43,690 bases of DNA from Comamonadaceae bacterium (GTDB lineage Bacteria; Pseudomonadota; Gammaproteobacteria; Burkholderiales; Burkholderiaceae_C), in contig CANGDZ010000026.1 of NCBI GenBank assembly GCA_947452785.1, positions 1 through 43,690 of the forward strand. Reading direction: 5' to 3'. The notes under the pieces were generated by a model that was given only the letters and a program-made list of their open reading frames with translations, was not told the origin of the DNA and searched no databases. Shown one piece after another: positions 7,245-15,219 of this stretch (within the stretch, counting starts at the first letter, position 1; each line of letters starts with the position of its first letter). The position numbers and the translations under genes are program-made.

Positions 7245-9461
7245 TTAGACAAAAGTAAAGCCGTGGTTCTTCAGCGGCAAGTGGCGCACCGGCTGACCGG
7301 TGGCCGCATAAATAGCGTTCATCACTGCGGGCGCGACCACGCTGATGGTCGGCTCGCCCACCCCGCCCCAGAAGTCATAGGTCGGTACCACCACCGATTC
7401 GACCTTGGGCATTTGCGGCAAGCGCATGAGTTGGTAAGTGTCAAAGTTCTTTTGCGCAATCCGGCCGTTCTCCACCGTGCACTCGCCATAGAACACCGCA
7501 CTCAAGCCAAAGGCCACAGAGCCCTCAATTTGCGCTGCGATTTGCCCCGGGTTGACCGCGTGACCACAGTTGGTCACCAAAACCATGCGATGCACTTTGA
7601 GTTCTTTGTTCTTGCCCACCGACACCTCGGCCACCGCCGCAGAGTAGCCCGCGTAACCCATGAAATGGGCGATGCCCCGGTGCCTGCCTGCAGGCAAAGG
7701 CTGGCCCCATTGGCCCTTCTCAGCCGCTGTGTTCAAGACCTCCAAGTGCTTGGGGTGGTTTTGCATCAAAGCGCGGCGAAACTCCAAAGAATCTTTACCC
7801 GCAGCCCGCGCCACCTCTTCCATGAAGCATTCCAGGTAGATCGCGTTTTGGTTGGTGTTGACACCGCGCCAAGGCCCGACCGGCACATGCGAGTTGCGAA
7901 TCGCATATTCGGTCAACAGGTTGGGAATGGTGTAGCCCATTTGGGCGTCGCCCGGATCTTTCCAAAAACCCTGCAACTGGCGCTCGTCCTTGCCGTCTTT
8001 GATGGCCGAAGGGTTCACCCAGGCGTTGATCGACTGGCCCGAGACCCGAATGTGCAAACCAGTGAGCTGGCCCTTCTCGTCCAAACCGGCGGCCATTTGG
8101 CACTGCGACAGTGGACGGTAAAAGTCGTGCGTCTGGTCTTCTTCGCGGCTCCAGATCAGCTTGATGGGCGTACCCGGAAACTGCTTGGCAATCGCCACCG
8201 CCTGGGACACATAGTCTTGCTGCCCCCCGCGGCGGCCAAAGGCACCGCCCAGGTCGGTGATGTAGACCTCGCACTTTTCCAGCGGCAAACCCGACGACTC
8301 GGACAACACTGCCAAAGAGGCCTCGGCATTTTGGCTGGGCACCCAAACCTCGGCTTTGTCAGCCGTGATCAAGGCGGTGCAGTTGTTCGGCTCCAGCGGC
8401 GAGTGGGCGAGAAACGGCGTGCTGTACAGCGCTTCCACTTTTTTAGCAGCACCCGCAATCGCTTTCACGGCGTCACCTTCTTTGCGTCCGGCGTAGTCAC
8501 CGGGGGCAGTCAATCCTTCTTTCAGGTGCGCCGCAATCGTGGCGCTGCTGGCTTTAGCATGAGGGCCTTCGTCCCAGACGATGGGCAATTGCGACAAGGC
8601 ATTTTTGGCGCGCCACCAGGTGTCGGCCACCACGGCCACCGTGGACGCATCCACACGCACCACGCGTTTGACGCCGCGCAGGCTTTTGACCTTGCTGTCG
8701 TCAAAGCTCACCATCTTGCCGCCAAACACCGGGCAGTCCATGAGGGCGGCGCACAGCATGCCGTCCAGCTTCACATCCACGCCATAGACCTTGGAGCCGT
8801 TGAGCTTGGGGGCTGTGTCCAGGCGCTTGAGCGGTTTGCCCGCCACCTTCCAGGTTCGCGGGTCTTTGAGTTGAATGCTTTTCGCGTCTGGCACGGGCAG
8901 CTTGGCCGCTGCGGCAGCCACTTTGCCGTAACTGGTTTTGCGGCCCGATGCGGCGTGGGTGATGATGCTGTCAGACACCGTCAACTCGGCCACCGGCACC
9001 TGCCACTCGTTGGCCGCCGCCTGCATGAGCATGATGCGGGCCACCGCTCCGCCCCTGCGCACATAGTCGTGCGAAGTGCGAATGCCGCGACTGCCGCCCG
9101 TGCCCATCTCGCCCCAGGCACGCTTGCGCTTCAGGTTCTGGCCGGCAGTGGGCGATTCGGTGGTGACCTTGTTCCAGTCGCATTCCAGCTCTTCGGCCAC
9201 CAACTGAGCCAAGCCGGTGCGCGTGCCCTGCCCCATCTCGGAGCGGACGATGCGAATCACGCAGGTGTCGTCGGGTTTGATGACGACCCACACGCCCACT
9301 TCGGCATCGCCTGCGGCCACGGTTTGGGCCTCAACGGTGGTGGGTGTGAGCATGTTGATGCCCAGCGCCAAGCCGCCACCGGCCAGTGCCGAGGTACCGA
9401 CAATGAAACTGCGACGCGACAAAGCCTGCAAAGACAAGTCCATGGTTTTGCTGTTGTTCAT
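7245..9461 (-). CDS. Molybdenum hydroxylase large subunit, isoquinoline 1-oxidoreductase beta (IorB) type
   Basis: A ~738-residue molybdopterin-binding subunit of the xanthine oxidase family, with a twin-arginine signal (LSRRSFIVGTSALAGGG) typical of the periplasmic IorB/aldehyde-oxidase branch. Landmarks are GQGTRTGLAQLVAEELE, PVGPWRGVNTNQNAIYLECF, and near the C-terminus GGVGEPTISVVAPAVMNAI, whose Glu is the catalytic residue beside molybdenum. Substrate (N-heterocycle or aldehyde) is not predictable. The ATG at 9461 has AAGGAG six bases upstream; the ATG at 9467 abuts the ribosome site and is less likely. It is co-transcribed with the iron-sulfur subunit. There is no FAD subunit, so electrons probably go to a cytochrome. 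Confidence 0.87.
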   Translation of the reverse strand: MNNSKTMDLSLQALSRRSFIVGTSALAGGGLALGINMLTPTTVEAQTVAAGDAEVGVWVVIKPDDTCVIRIVRSEMGQGTRTGLAQLVAEELECDWNKVTTESPTAGQNLKRKRAWGEMGTGGSRGIRTSHDYVRRGGAVARIMLMQAAANEWQVPVAELTVSDSIITHAASGRKTSYGKVAAAAAKLPVPDAKSIQLKDPRTWKVAGKPLKRLDTAPKLNGSKVYGVDVKLDGMLCAALMDCPVFGGKMVSFDDSKVKSLRGVKRVVRVDASTVAVVADTWWRAKNALSQLPIVWDEGPHAKASSATIAAHLKEGLTAPGDYAGRKEGDAVKAIAGAAKKVEALYSTPFLAHSPLEPNNCTALITADKAEVWVPSQNAEASLAVLSESSGLPLEKCEVYITDLGGAFGRRGGQQDYVSQAVAIAKQFPGTPIKLIWSREEDQTHDFYRPLSQCQMAAGLDEKGQLTGLHIRVSGQSINAWVNPSAIKDGKDERQLQGFWKDPGDAQMGYTIPNLLTEYAIRNSHVPVGPWRGVNTNQNAIYLECFMEEVARAAGKDSLEFRRALMQNHPKHLEVLNTAAEKGQWGQPLPAGRHRGIAHFMGYAGYSAAVAEVSVGKNKELKVHRMVLVTNCGHAVNPGQIAAQIEGSVAFGLSAVFYGECTVENGRIAQKNFDTYQLMRLPQMPKVESVVVPTYDFWGGVGEPTISVVAPAVMNAIYAATGQPVRHLPLKNHGFTFV

Positions 9462-9471
9462 GGGCATCTCC

Positions 9472-9969
9472 TTAAGCCGTGATGTGTTGAACCAAGGCGC
9501 TCACATCGCCTGCGTCCGCCACCTGCGTGCCCGCCGCCACATGGATGGCGATGCGAATGCGCTGGTAGGTGCCGCAGCGGCAAATGTTGGACATGGCTTC
9601 GTCAATGTCCTTGTCAGTCGGCTTGGGTTTGCGTTTGAGCAAGGCCGAAGCGGCCATGATCTGACCCGACTGGCAGTAGCCGCATTGCGGCACATCCACA
9701 TCGGCCCAGGCTTTTTGAATCGGGTGCGAGCTGTTGGCCGACAAGCCCTCAATGGTGGTGATTTTTTGCCCTGCCACTGCAGAGCCGGGTACAGAGCATG
9801 AACGCACCGCCGTACCATTCAGGTGCACCGTGCAGGCCCCGCACTGGGCAATGCCGCAACCGTATTTGGTGCCGGTCATGCCGAGCACTTCGCGCAAGAC
9901 CCACAACAAGGGCATCTCGGCTTCGGCATCCACGGCATGGACTTTGCCGTTCACATTCAGTTTGTACAT
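9472..9969 (-). CDS. [2Fe-2S] small subunit of the molybdenum hydroxylase (IorA type)
   Basis: 165 residues with the two clusters expected in this family. The plant-ferredoxin-type cluster uses Cys38, Cys43, Cys46 and Cys58 ([16 protein letters not shown]...SC). The second uses Cys96, Cys99, Cys130 and Cys132 (QCGYCQSGQ and ICRCGTYQR). It passes electrons from the molybdenum centre. It ends about ten bases before the large-subunit start, with its stop codon overlapping that gene's ribosome site. Lacking its own signal, it is presumably exported together with the Tat-targeted large subunit. Confidence 0.9.
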   Translation of the reverse strand: MYKLNVNGKVHAVDAEAEMPLLWVLREVLGMTGTKYGCGIAQCGACTVHLNGTAVRSCSVPGSAVAGQKITTIEGLSANSSHPIQKAWADVDVPQCGYCQSGQIMAASALLKRKPKPTDKDIDEAMSNICRCGTYQRIRIAIHVAAGTQVADAGDVSALVQHITA

Positions 9970-10099
9970 GGATACTCCGGGTTCAAAGTGGGCGATTCAA
10001 AACCGCTCAATTAAACACAAAGTCAAGCGCCTCGAACAGAGGCTTTTCCCTTTCTAAGTCTTTCCACAGTATCGGACGCGACAGTCTAGTCGCCCGCAA

Positions 10100-10174
10100 T
10101 CAATTTGTAATGTTCCAAAGCTGGCGGCCATAGTTCCAGAGCTTTTGGTCGAGGGTGTGGATCGTGGTGTTCAT
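10100..10174 (-). pseudogene. Possible 5' stub of a type I restriction methyltransferase gene (hsdM)
   Basis: A 24-codon reading frame, MNTTIHTLDQKLWNYGRQL..., whose first 15 residues resemble the N-terminus of HsdM proteins (T-LE-QKLWNYCNVLR type). Similarity stops at Tyr15 and a stop codon follows soon after. It sits just behind a broken HEPN-like gene. The match is short, so it may be chance; if real it marks a deleted restriction-modification locus. Confidence 0.3.
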
Positions 10175-10176
10175 AC

Positions 10177-10482
10177 TTAAGGTTTGAGAAGGTCTTGGCG
10201 GTTCGCATGAAGCCACTGGCGGGTTTGGCTGAGCAATTGCTGCGCATGTTTCACGCAGGTGCGCACAGCAGCCGCTTCGATCAAATAGCCAGAATAATCG
10301 TTGAGACTTCATTTTTTTCGCAGCCAATCCAGAACCACCCAAACGGCTTGCTCGACCCCCAAAGTCAGGCCTAGCGTCTGGATCATGGTTTGGTGATGCC
10401 CTGGGGTGGTGGTGGACGGCCTGTAACCATGGACCATCAAACCCAACATGGCACATTGCATGATGGCTTTGTAGGCGGCACG
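10177..10482 (-). pseudogene. Broken HEPN-like small helical protein gene
   Basis: One frame reads continuously apart from a single internal TGA. It starts AAYKAIMQCAMLGLMVHGYR, continues TPGHHQTMIQTLGLTLG and VWVVLDWLRKK, then TGA, then SLNDYSGYLIEAAAVRTC and a helical tail ending at TAA (10179-10177). From memory this pattern matches small HEPN-fold proteins with an LRKxRNxxDYSG block, so the TGA probably replaces a conserved Arg. The 5' end is also missing: a TGA lies just before the first readable codon and no start is seen. It overlaps the tail of the AbrB frame. Confidence 0.55.
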
Positions 10483-10757
10483 TCATAAGTCGCAGCAGGC
10501 TCGTTGACCATGACGAGTGGTGATTCAGATGTTGGCGCAGGCGCTCTGGCCCAAGCCACCGCTGCTGCCTTGTCATCGTCTGTCAGATTCAACTCGGCCA
10601 ACTTAGCGCGCACCGCATCGCCACGCTGAATGCGTACGGGCGTCAGGATGAGCTGCCCGCCACGTGCATCCACATCAAAGTATTCAGTCGCCCCGACGGC
10701 CTGGTTCAGGCTCTTGGGCAGGCTGAGCTGGTTTTTGGCGGTAATTTTGGCAAGCAT
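10437..10757 (-). CDS. AbrB/MazE-type DNA-binding protein, orphan antitoxin
   Basis: 106 residues from the ATG at 10757. The N-terminus MLAKITAKNQLSLPKSLNQAVG is a SpoVT/AbrB swapped-hairpin DNA-binding domain. GGQLILTPVRIQRGDAVRAKLAELNLTDDD follows, a pattern common in antitoxins paired with PIN-domain toxins. The family usually ends near the AVAWAR motif (about residue 78). The extra ~28 residues look like read-through into foreign sequence. No PIN toxin follows; instead there is a broken HEPN-like gene. A 25-bp perfect inverted repeat precedes the start and favours ATG 10757 over an upstream start at 10814. Confidence 0.7.
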   Translation of the reverse strand: MLAKITAKNQLSLPKSLNQAVGATEYFDVDARGGQLILTPVRIQRGDAVRAKLAELNLTDDDKAAAVAWARAPAPTSESPLVMVNEPAATYDVPPTKPSCNVPCWV

Positions 10758-10766
10758 GCTTTTATC

Positions 10767-10791
10767 CCAAAGTAAGGAATCATTACTTTGG
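10767..10791. promoter_or_regulatory. Inverted-repeat operator in front of the AbrB gene
   Basis: CCAAAGTAA - 7 bases - TTACTTTGG is a perfect 9-bp inverted repeat located 10 bases upstream of the AbrB start codon. Position and symmetry fit autoregulation by the antitoxin, as is usual for toxin-antitoxin operons. Confidence 0.6.
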
Positions 10792-10840
10792 CGCAAATCC
10801 AGAGATAACCGCAATTGAAATCTGGCGGTATGGTGGGCGC

Positions 10841-10864
10841 ATTCGCTATTCGCTAACAGCGAAT
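10841..10864. repeat. Three ATTCGCT repeats (two direct, one inverted)
   Basis: ATTCGCT ATTCGCT AAC AGCGAAT: two head-to-tail copies followed by an inverted copy. It lies about 85 bases upstream of the AbrB gene in an otherwise featureless spacer. It may be a second operator or the edge of the decayed islet. Confidence 0.45.
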
Positions 10865-10982
10865 TCAGTCAGCGGGCTTTCACCGCAAATAGAAAATTAC
10901 GCTTGTCTTTGTACCTGCTCGTCCTCCTGCAAAGCCCTGAATGACCGGCCCTGCTCGTCCTTCCACTCCAAGCGCCACCGAA

Positions 10983-11990
10983 TCAGGCAAAGACCTCGGT
11001 ATCCACTTCGCTGTTGGCCTGCGCGTTGTAGCGGTTGCCGCTGACGCTGCGCTCGTTGATCAGGTCTTCCAAGGCGGCTAGGGTCTCTTGGCTCAGTTTG
11101 ATTTGGTCGGCGGCCAGATCGTCGCGCAAGTGCGCCACGCTGGTGGTGCCTGGGATCGGAATGATGTGCGCCGCTTTGTGCAGCAGCCAGGCCAGGGCCA
11201 GTTGCGCCGGCGTGCAGCCGACCTGATCGGCCAAGGCTTGGTAAGGGGCCAGCAGTTTGTGGTTGCGCGCCGCGTGCTCGGCGGCAAAGCGCGGCATGCT
11301 GCGGCGAATGTCTTTGGCGTCCAGCTGCGCAGCATCAATCGGCGAACCGCACAAAAAGCCACGAGCCACCGGGCTGAAGGCCACAAAGGCCGCGCCCAGG
11401 TCTTGGCAGGCTTTGAGCACCGCGATTTCGGGGTTGCGGGTCCACAATGAATATTCAGTTTGCACCGCCGCAATCGGGTGCTCGGCATGGGCTTTGCGCA
11501 AGGTGCTGGCTGAGACTTCAGACAAGCCAATCGCACGGATCTTGCCTTGGCGCACCAAGTCGGCCATGGCGCCCACGCTCTCTTCGATCGGCACTTGTTT
11601 GTCCCAGCGGTGCAAATAGTACAAATCGATGACATCGGTTTGCAAACGACGCAGCGCATCTTCACAGGTTTGTTTGATCGTCGCGGGGCGACCGTCGATC
11701 ACGCGCACGGGTTTGCCGTCGCCATTCAAGTCCACGCCTTGCATGCCGCATTTGCTGGCCAGGGTGAACGCGTGGCGATGCGATTTAAGCACCTTACCTA
11801 CCAGGGTTTCGTTGGCGCCAAAGCCATACAGGGCTGCGGTGTCAAACATGGTCACACCGGCGTCCAGCGCGGCGAGCAGCACTTTCTCACCCTGCTCGGC
11901 CGAGACCGGGGCGCCATAGGCATGGCTCAGGTTCATGCAGCCAAGGCCCATGGCGGAGACGGTGAAGGGGCCGAGTTGTCGTTGTTTCAT
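10983..11990 (-). CDS. Aldo/keto reductase
   Basis: A 335-residue (alpha/beta)8 aldo-keto reductase that would use NADPH to reduce aldehydes or ketones, or run in reverse. The catalytic tetrad is visible: Asp50 (FDTAALYG), Tyr55, Lys80 (LASKCG) and His127 (YYLHRWD). The C-terminal GTTSVAHLRDDLAA matches the cofactor phosphate-binding site. The closest type is the AKR13-like YakC/IolS group. It is last in the minus-strand quinate/shikimate operon, four bases after the QuiC-like dehydratase. A role on a cyclohexane hydroxyl or keto intermediate is plausible but unproven. Confidence 0.88.
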   Translation of the reverse strand: MKQRQLGPFTVSAMGLGCMNLSHAYGAPVSAEQGEKVLLAALDAGVTMFDTAALYGFGANETLVGKVLKSHRHAFTLASKCGMQGVDLNGDGKPVRVIDGRPATIKQTCEDALRRLQTDVIDLYYLHRWDKQVPIEESVGAMADLVRQGKIRAIGLSEVSASTLRKAHAEHPIAAVQTEYSLWTRNPEIAVLKACQDLGAAFVAFSPVARGFLCGSPIDAAQLDAKDIRRSMPRFAAEHAARNHKLLAPYQALADQVGCTPAQLALAWLLHKAAHIIPIPGTTSVAHLRDDLAADQIKLSQETLAALEDLINERSVSGNRYNAQANSEVDTEVFA

Positions 11991-11994
11991 GGGG

Positions 11995-12882
11995 TTATTT
12001 TAGGGTCCGTGTCCAGGCCGGCAGTGGGGCCGATTTGTGCAGCACATCCTGGTGCAGCCAGGTGGCGCTTTTGCGCGCGCGCTCGGCCACGGTCTCCAGC
12101 GGCAGCTGTTGATAGTCTTCGTTAAAGACTTCAAAGCTGTAATCACCCCGGTAGCCAATGCGGTCCAGGCGCAGCACCAGGTCGGCCAGCTGCTCGCTGT
12201 GCACGCCCTCGCCCGGAAACACGCGGAAGGTGCGGGCAGTGCTCATGCGCTCTTCAAACGTCGCGGTCTCTTGCCACATGAAGTCGGACAACTGCACCAA
12301 GAAGATCTTGTCCGGGTCGAGTTCTTCAATCGCGTCCAACTCCGTCTTGGCGGCGAAGATATGGAAGGAGTCCAGGCCGATGCCCAGATTGGGGCAGTCG
12401 GCGCGGCACACCACGTCCCAGCTGGTGGTGAACTCGTTCACCGTGCGGCCCCAAGACAAGCCTTCGTAAGCGATCTTGATGCCCAGTGGAATGGCCAGCA
12501 TGGCCAGCTTCTTCAAGTCGGCTGCCAGCTCGTCCAAGTCGTCAGTCGCATGTCGCGAGGTGGACGAACACACCAGCAGCACCTTGCTGCCGGTGGCTGC
12601 GCACATCTCCAGCATGGATTTGGCGATGTCGATTTTGTAGTCGTGCAAATGGCCTGACAGACCTTCAAAATCGCGCAGCACCTGAAAGCCCGTGGGCCGC
12701 AGGCCGCTGGCTTTGACTGCCGCCACGGCACCCGCCACACCGCCGGGGTGCGTGACCAAATCGCGCGCCATCAGCATGACTTGCGAGAAACCGGCGCCCT
12801 TCATGGCCGCCAGCTTGGCCTCCAAAGAGCCGGCCATGGTGATGGTGTCCATGCCGTAACCGGCAATCAGTTGGGGGTTCAT
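11995..12882 (-). CDS. quiC: 3-dehydroshikimate dehydratase-like protein (TIM-barrel half of QuiC)
   Basis: A ~295-residue TIM barrel of the sugar-phosphate isomerase/epimerase fold. The QuiC signature FQVLRDFEG (residues 67-75) is present. So are the metal-binding residues expected for dehydroshikimate dehydratases: Glu140 (AYEGLSWG), Asp171 (GLDSFHIF), Gln197 (LVQLSD) and Glu251 (FEVFNED). It should convert 3-dehydroshikimate to protocatechuate. In fused QuiC this domain is followed by an HPPD-like domain; here that partner is the gene just upstream. The ATG at 12882 is used; a TTG at 12897 overlaps the upstream stop codon and is an alternative coupled start. Confidence 0.82.
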   Translation of the reverse strand: MNPQLIAGYGMDTITMAGSLEAKLAAMKGAGFSQVMLMARDLVTHPGGVAGAVAAVKASGLRPTGFQVLRDFEGLSGHLHDYKIDIAKSMLEMCAATGSKVLLVCSSTSRHATDDLDELAADLKKLAMLAIPLGIKIAYEGLSWGRTVNEFTTSWDVVCRADCPNLGIGLDSFHIFAAKTELDAIEELDPDKIFLVQLSDFMWQETATFEERMSTARTFRVFPGEGVHSEQLADLVLRLDRIGYRGDYSFEVFNEDYQQLPLETVAERARKSATWLHQDVLHKSAPLPAWTRTLK

Positions 12883-12893
12883 GCGCACCGCTT

Positions 12894-13793
12894 TCAATCT
12901 TGTGAAGGGCTTGCGGCTTTGTGCACCAGCTCGAACGACACCGAGCCCAGCACGCTGCGGGTGAGCGCGCCACGGTCTTCGGGGTGCAAGGCGGTGGACT
13001 CGACAAACTCCACGCCCCGCGCCCTCAAGGTGGCCACAGCGCTGGCCACGTCAGACACGCCAAAGCCCACACGTTGCAGGCATTCAGGGCTTGCGTCGGC
13101 GTCGTCCATCCACGGATCGGGCTCGATCAATTGCCACAAGAATTGACCGCAAGGGCTTTTCATCAGCTTGCCTTTGGGCAAGATACCAAAGCGCTCTTCG
13201 TCAGGAATCGGTGCAAAGTCGAACATGTGTTCGTAATAGGCCAGCCAGTCGGCGCTGCGTGCCGCGCCGATGTACTGCACCACACCAAAGTAACTCATAT
13301 CGTCCAGCGCCGGCGGATGCGGATCGACGGTGGGAATGGGTTTGAAGTCGATGTCGTAAATCGAAAACTCGTCCCAACGGTCGACAAAATAAAATCGACT
13401 GCCGCCCGGGCCATGGATGGCCGGAATGTGCAGCTCCATGGCCTGCGCATGGCTGGCCACCGACCAGGCCCCCAGCTCGATGCAGCGGCTGTGCGCCTTG
13501 AGCGCATCGCGCACGCGAAACGCCACAGCCGAGATCACGGGCTGACCGTCCACGGTCGCACTCACGCGTGCGTCGTCAGGGTTGGCGTTGACCACCAGGT
13601 TCATCGCGCCTTGCCGGTACAGCGTGATTTCGCGCGAGCGGTGCCTCGCCACAGGCCGAAAACCCATGGCCTCCAGCACCTGGCCCAGGGCCTGTGGGCG
13701 GCTGGTGGCGTACTCGATGAATTCAATGCCGGCAATGCCCAAGCGGTTGGGCATTTCAGGAACCGCTTCGCGGTGGGTGGGGTGCAAGGTCAT
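12894..13793 (-). CDS. HPPD-like (VOC fold) protein lacking the usual iron ligands
   Basis: A 299-residue protein with the two-domain vicinal-oxygen-chelate layout of 4-hydroxyphenylpyruvate dioxygenase and of the C-terminal half of QuiC. The start is the ATG at 13793, with AGGAG six bases upstream. In HPPD, iron is held by two His and one Glu. Here the first His is replaced (LDDMSYFG, Asp165), the second is Arg241 (CLQRVGFGV), and Glu288 (SFELVHK) remains. It is therefore probably not a dioxygenase. It directly precedes the dehydratase gene, and the family's fusion history suggests it supports that enzyme. Confidence 0.75.
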   Translation of the reverse strand: MTLHPTHREAVPEMPNRLGIAGIEFIEYATSRPQALGQVLEAMGFRPVARHRSREITLYRQGAMNLVVNANPDDARVSATVDGQPVISAVAFRVRDALKAHSRCIELGAWSVASHAQAMELHIPAIHGPGGSRFYFVDRWDEFSIYDIDFKPIPTVDPHPPALDDMSYFGVVQYIGAARSADWLAYYEHMFDFAPIPDEERFGILPKGKLMKSPCGQFLWQLIEPDPWMDDADASPECLQRVGFGVSDVASAVATLRARGVEFVESTALHPEDRGALTRSVLGSVSFELVHKAASPSQD

Positions 13794-13820
13794 AGAGAAC
13801 TCCTGTGCGGTCAAAGCCGT

Positions 13821-14654
13821 CTAATAACTCAATTGGGCGACACGGCGCAGCACGTCGGGCGTGGTGCTGGGCAGGCCAAAATATTCCAAGTACGCAGGAA
13901 TTTGTTCAAACAGCATGTCAGAGCCCACCTGCACGCGGCAGCCCCGGTTTTGCGCGGCTTGTAAAAAGGCTGTCATCTCGGTCTTCATCACCACCTCGCC
14001 CACAAAGGCGTCAGGGGAAATGCGGCTGATGTCCATGGGCAAAGGGTCGCCCTCATTCATGCCCATGGGCGTGGCGTTGACCACCAAGTTATGCTCCGCC
14101 GGGTCATTGGAGCCGGTACGCACATCGATCTGCGGGTAGTTGTCTTTCAAGCGCTTGGCCAGCGCTTCGGCCGAAGCAGTGTTCACATCGAACAGGCTAA
14201 TCGCTGAAATCTGCGCCCCCGCGAGCGAGGCTGCAATCGCGCAGCCCACGCCGCCGCTGCCGACCACCAGCACGCGTTTGCCGGTCAGATCAAAACCCTT
14301 GCGCTGCAAGCCGCGCACAAAACCGGCGCCATCAAACATATCACCCACCAAGCGGCCATCAGCCAAGCGCTTGACCGCATTGCACGCCCCGGCCACGCGC
14401 ACGGTGGCGGTCACCTCGTCGAGAAAGCCCACGGTGGTGACCTTGTGCGGCATGGTGATCAAGGCGCCACGGATGTTGGTCAAGTGAAAGACCGATTTCA
14501 AAAACGCGGGGTAATGTTCAACTTGGCAACCCATGGGCACCACCACCGCATTGATCCCCGCCTCAGCAAAGTACGGGTTGTAAATCATGGGGGATTTGAA
14601 GGTGTGCGTCGGGTAGCCGATGTGCGCGATCAGTTCTGTGTTGCCGTTGATCAT
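13821..14654 (-). CDS. Shikimate/quinate dehydrogenase-like protein (catabolic AroE paralogue 1)
   Basis: A 277-residue AroE-family enzyme. The catalytic pair is kept: Lys71 (ITMPHKV) and Asp108 (DMFDGAGF); Asn92 and a Rossmann glycine loop (VVGSGGVGCAIAASLAG) are also present. The substrate carboxylate site differs from true AroE: the NPIxHSxSP motif reads GYPTHTFKSP, with Phe19 in place of the first Ser and Ser21 kept. Such paralogues occur in quinate or related catabolic clusters. Here it lies between the type II dehydroquinase and the QuiC-like pair, so oxidation of quinate or shikimate with NAD(P) is the most likely task. Confidence 0.83.
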   Translation of the reverse strand: MINGNTELIAHIGYPTHTFKSPMIYNPYFAEAGINAVVVPMGCQVEHYPAFLKSVFHLTNIRGALITMPHKVTTVGFLDEVTATVRVAGACNAVKRLADGRLVGDMFDGAGFVRGLQRKGFDLTGKRVLVVGSGGVGCAIAASLAGAQISAISLFDVNTASAEALAKRLKDNYPQIDVRTGSNDPAEHNLVVNATPMGMNEGDPLPMDISRISPDAFVGEVVMKTEMTAFLQAAQNRGCRVQVGSDMLFEQIPAYLEYFGLPSTTPDVLRRVAQLSY

Positions 14655-14713
14655 GAAAAACTTAAAGACTCAGGTTATGCCTTGGCTTGAAACGTGTGGT
14701 GAGAACTGGTGAT

Positions 14714-15154
14714 TTAAGCGGCTTGTGCCGCAGAAACACCCGCACGCAATGCCAGCAGATAGCTGTCAGCACCAAAGCCGCAAATCTGGCCTTTGACGAT
14801 CTCGGCGAACACCGATTTGTGGCGGAACTCTTCACGCGCGTGGATGTTGGACATGTGCAGCTCCACGATCGGGCAGGTCAGCACGGCCAATGCATCGCGA
14901 ATGGCGTAGCTGTAATGAGTCCAGGCACCGGCATTGATGAGCACGGCATCGACCTTGTCGAAATAGCCTTGGTGAATACGCTCGCACATTGCGCCTTCGT
15001 GGTTGGTTTGGTAGCACTCAACTTCGGCGCCAAGTTCTTTGCCCAACGCTTGCAAGTTGGCGTTGATCTCATCCAAGGTGATCGTGCCGTATTGCTTGGG
15101 GTCGCGTTTGCCAAACATATTGTGGTTCACGCCGTGCAGCATCAAGACTTTCAT
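14714..15154 (-). CDS. aroQ: Type II 3-dehydroquinate dehydratase (catabolic)
   Basis: A 146-residue type II dehydroquinase, interconverting 3-dehydroquinate and 3-dehydroshikimate. Key residues are Arg17 and Tyr22 (GKRDPKQYG), Asn74 (INAGAWTH), His80, and His100 within ELHMSNIHAREEFRH; NHEGAM (51-56) is also conserved. The N-terminal GPNLNxLG block is changed to GVNHNMFG, supporting a specialised copy rather than the biosynthetic enzyme. AAGGATGAA provides a ribosome site. It lies in the operon behind the TRAP transporter genes and next to the AroE-like gene, linking quinate uptake to protocatechuate formation. Confidence 0.9.
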   Translation of the reverse strand: MKVLMLHGVNHNMFGKRDPKQYGTITLDEINANLQALGKELGAEVECYQTNHEGAMCERIHQGYFDKVDAVLINAGAWTHYSYAIRDALAVLTCPIVELHMSNIHAREEFRHKSVFAEIVKGQICGFGADSYLLALRAGVSAAQAA

Positions 15155-15219
15155 GATTCATCCTTTAATAAAACAAACAAGGCTCCGCCGCACACGCAGC
15201 AAAGCCCTAAGACGGGAAA

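Noticed and set aside
7263..9482. A 739-codon open frame on the plus strand, antisense to the molybdenum hydroxylase
   Set aside because: It mirrors a well-conserved gene on the other strand in high-GC DNA. Its translation is rich in His, Arg and Gln with no recognisable domain. It is a composition artefact.
12882..12897. TTG start at 12897 for the QuiC-like dehydratase, overlapping the upstream stop codon
   Set aside because: It is attractive for coupling, but no ribosome site is visible and an ATG at 12882 begins closer to the conserved part. It is kept only as an alternative.
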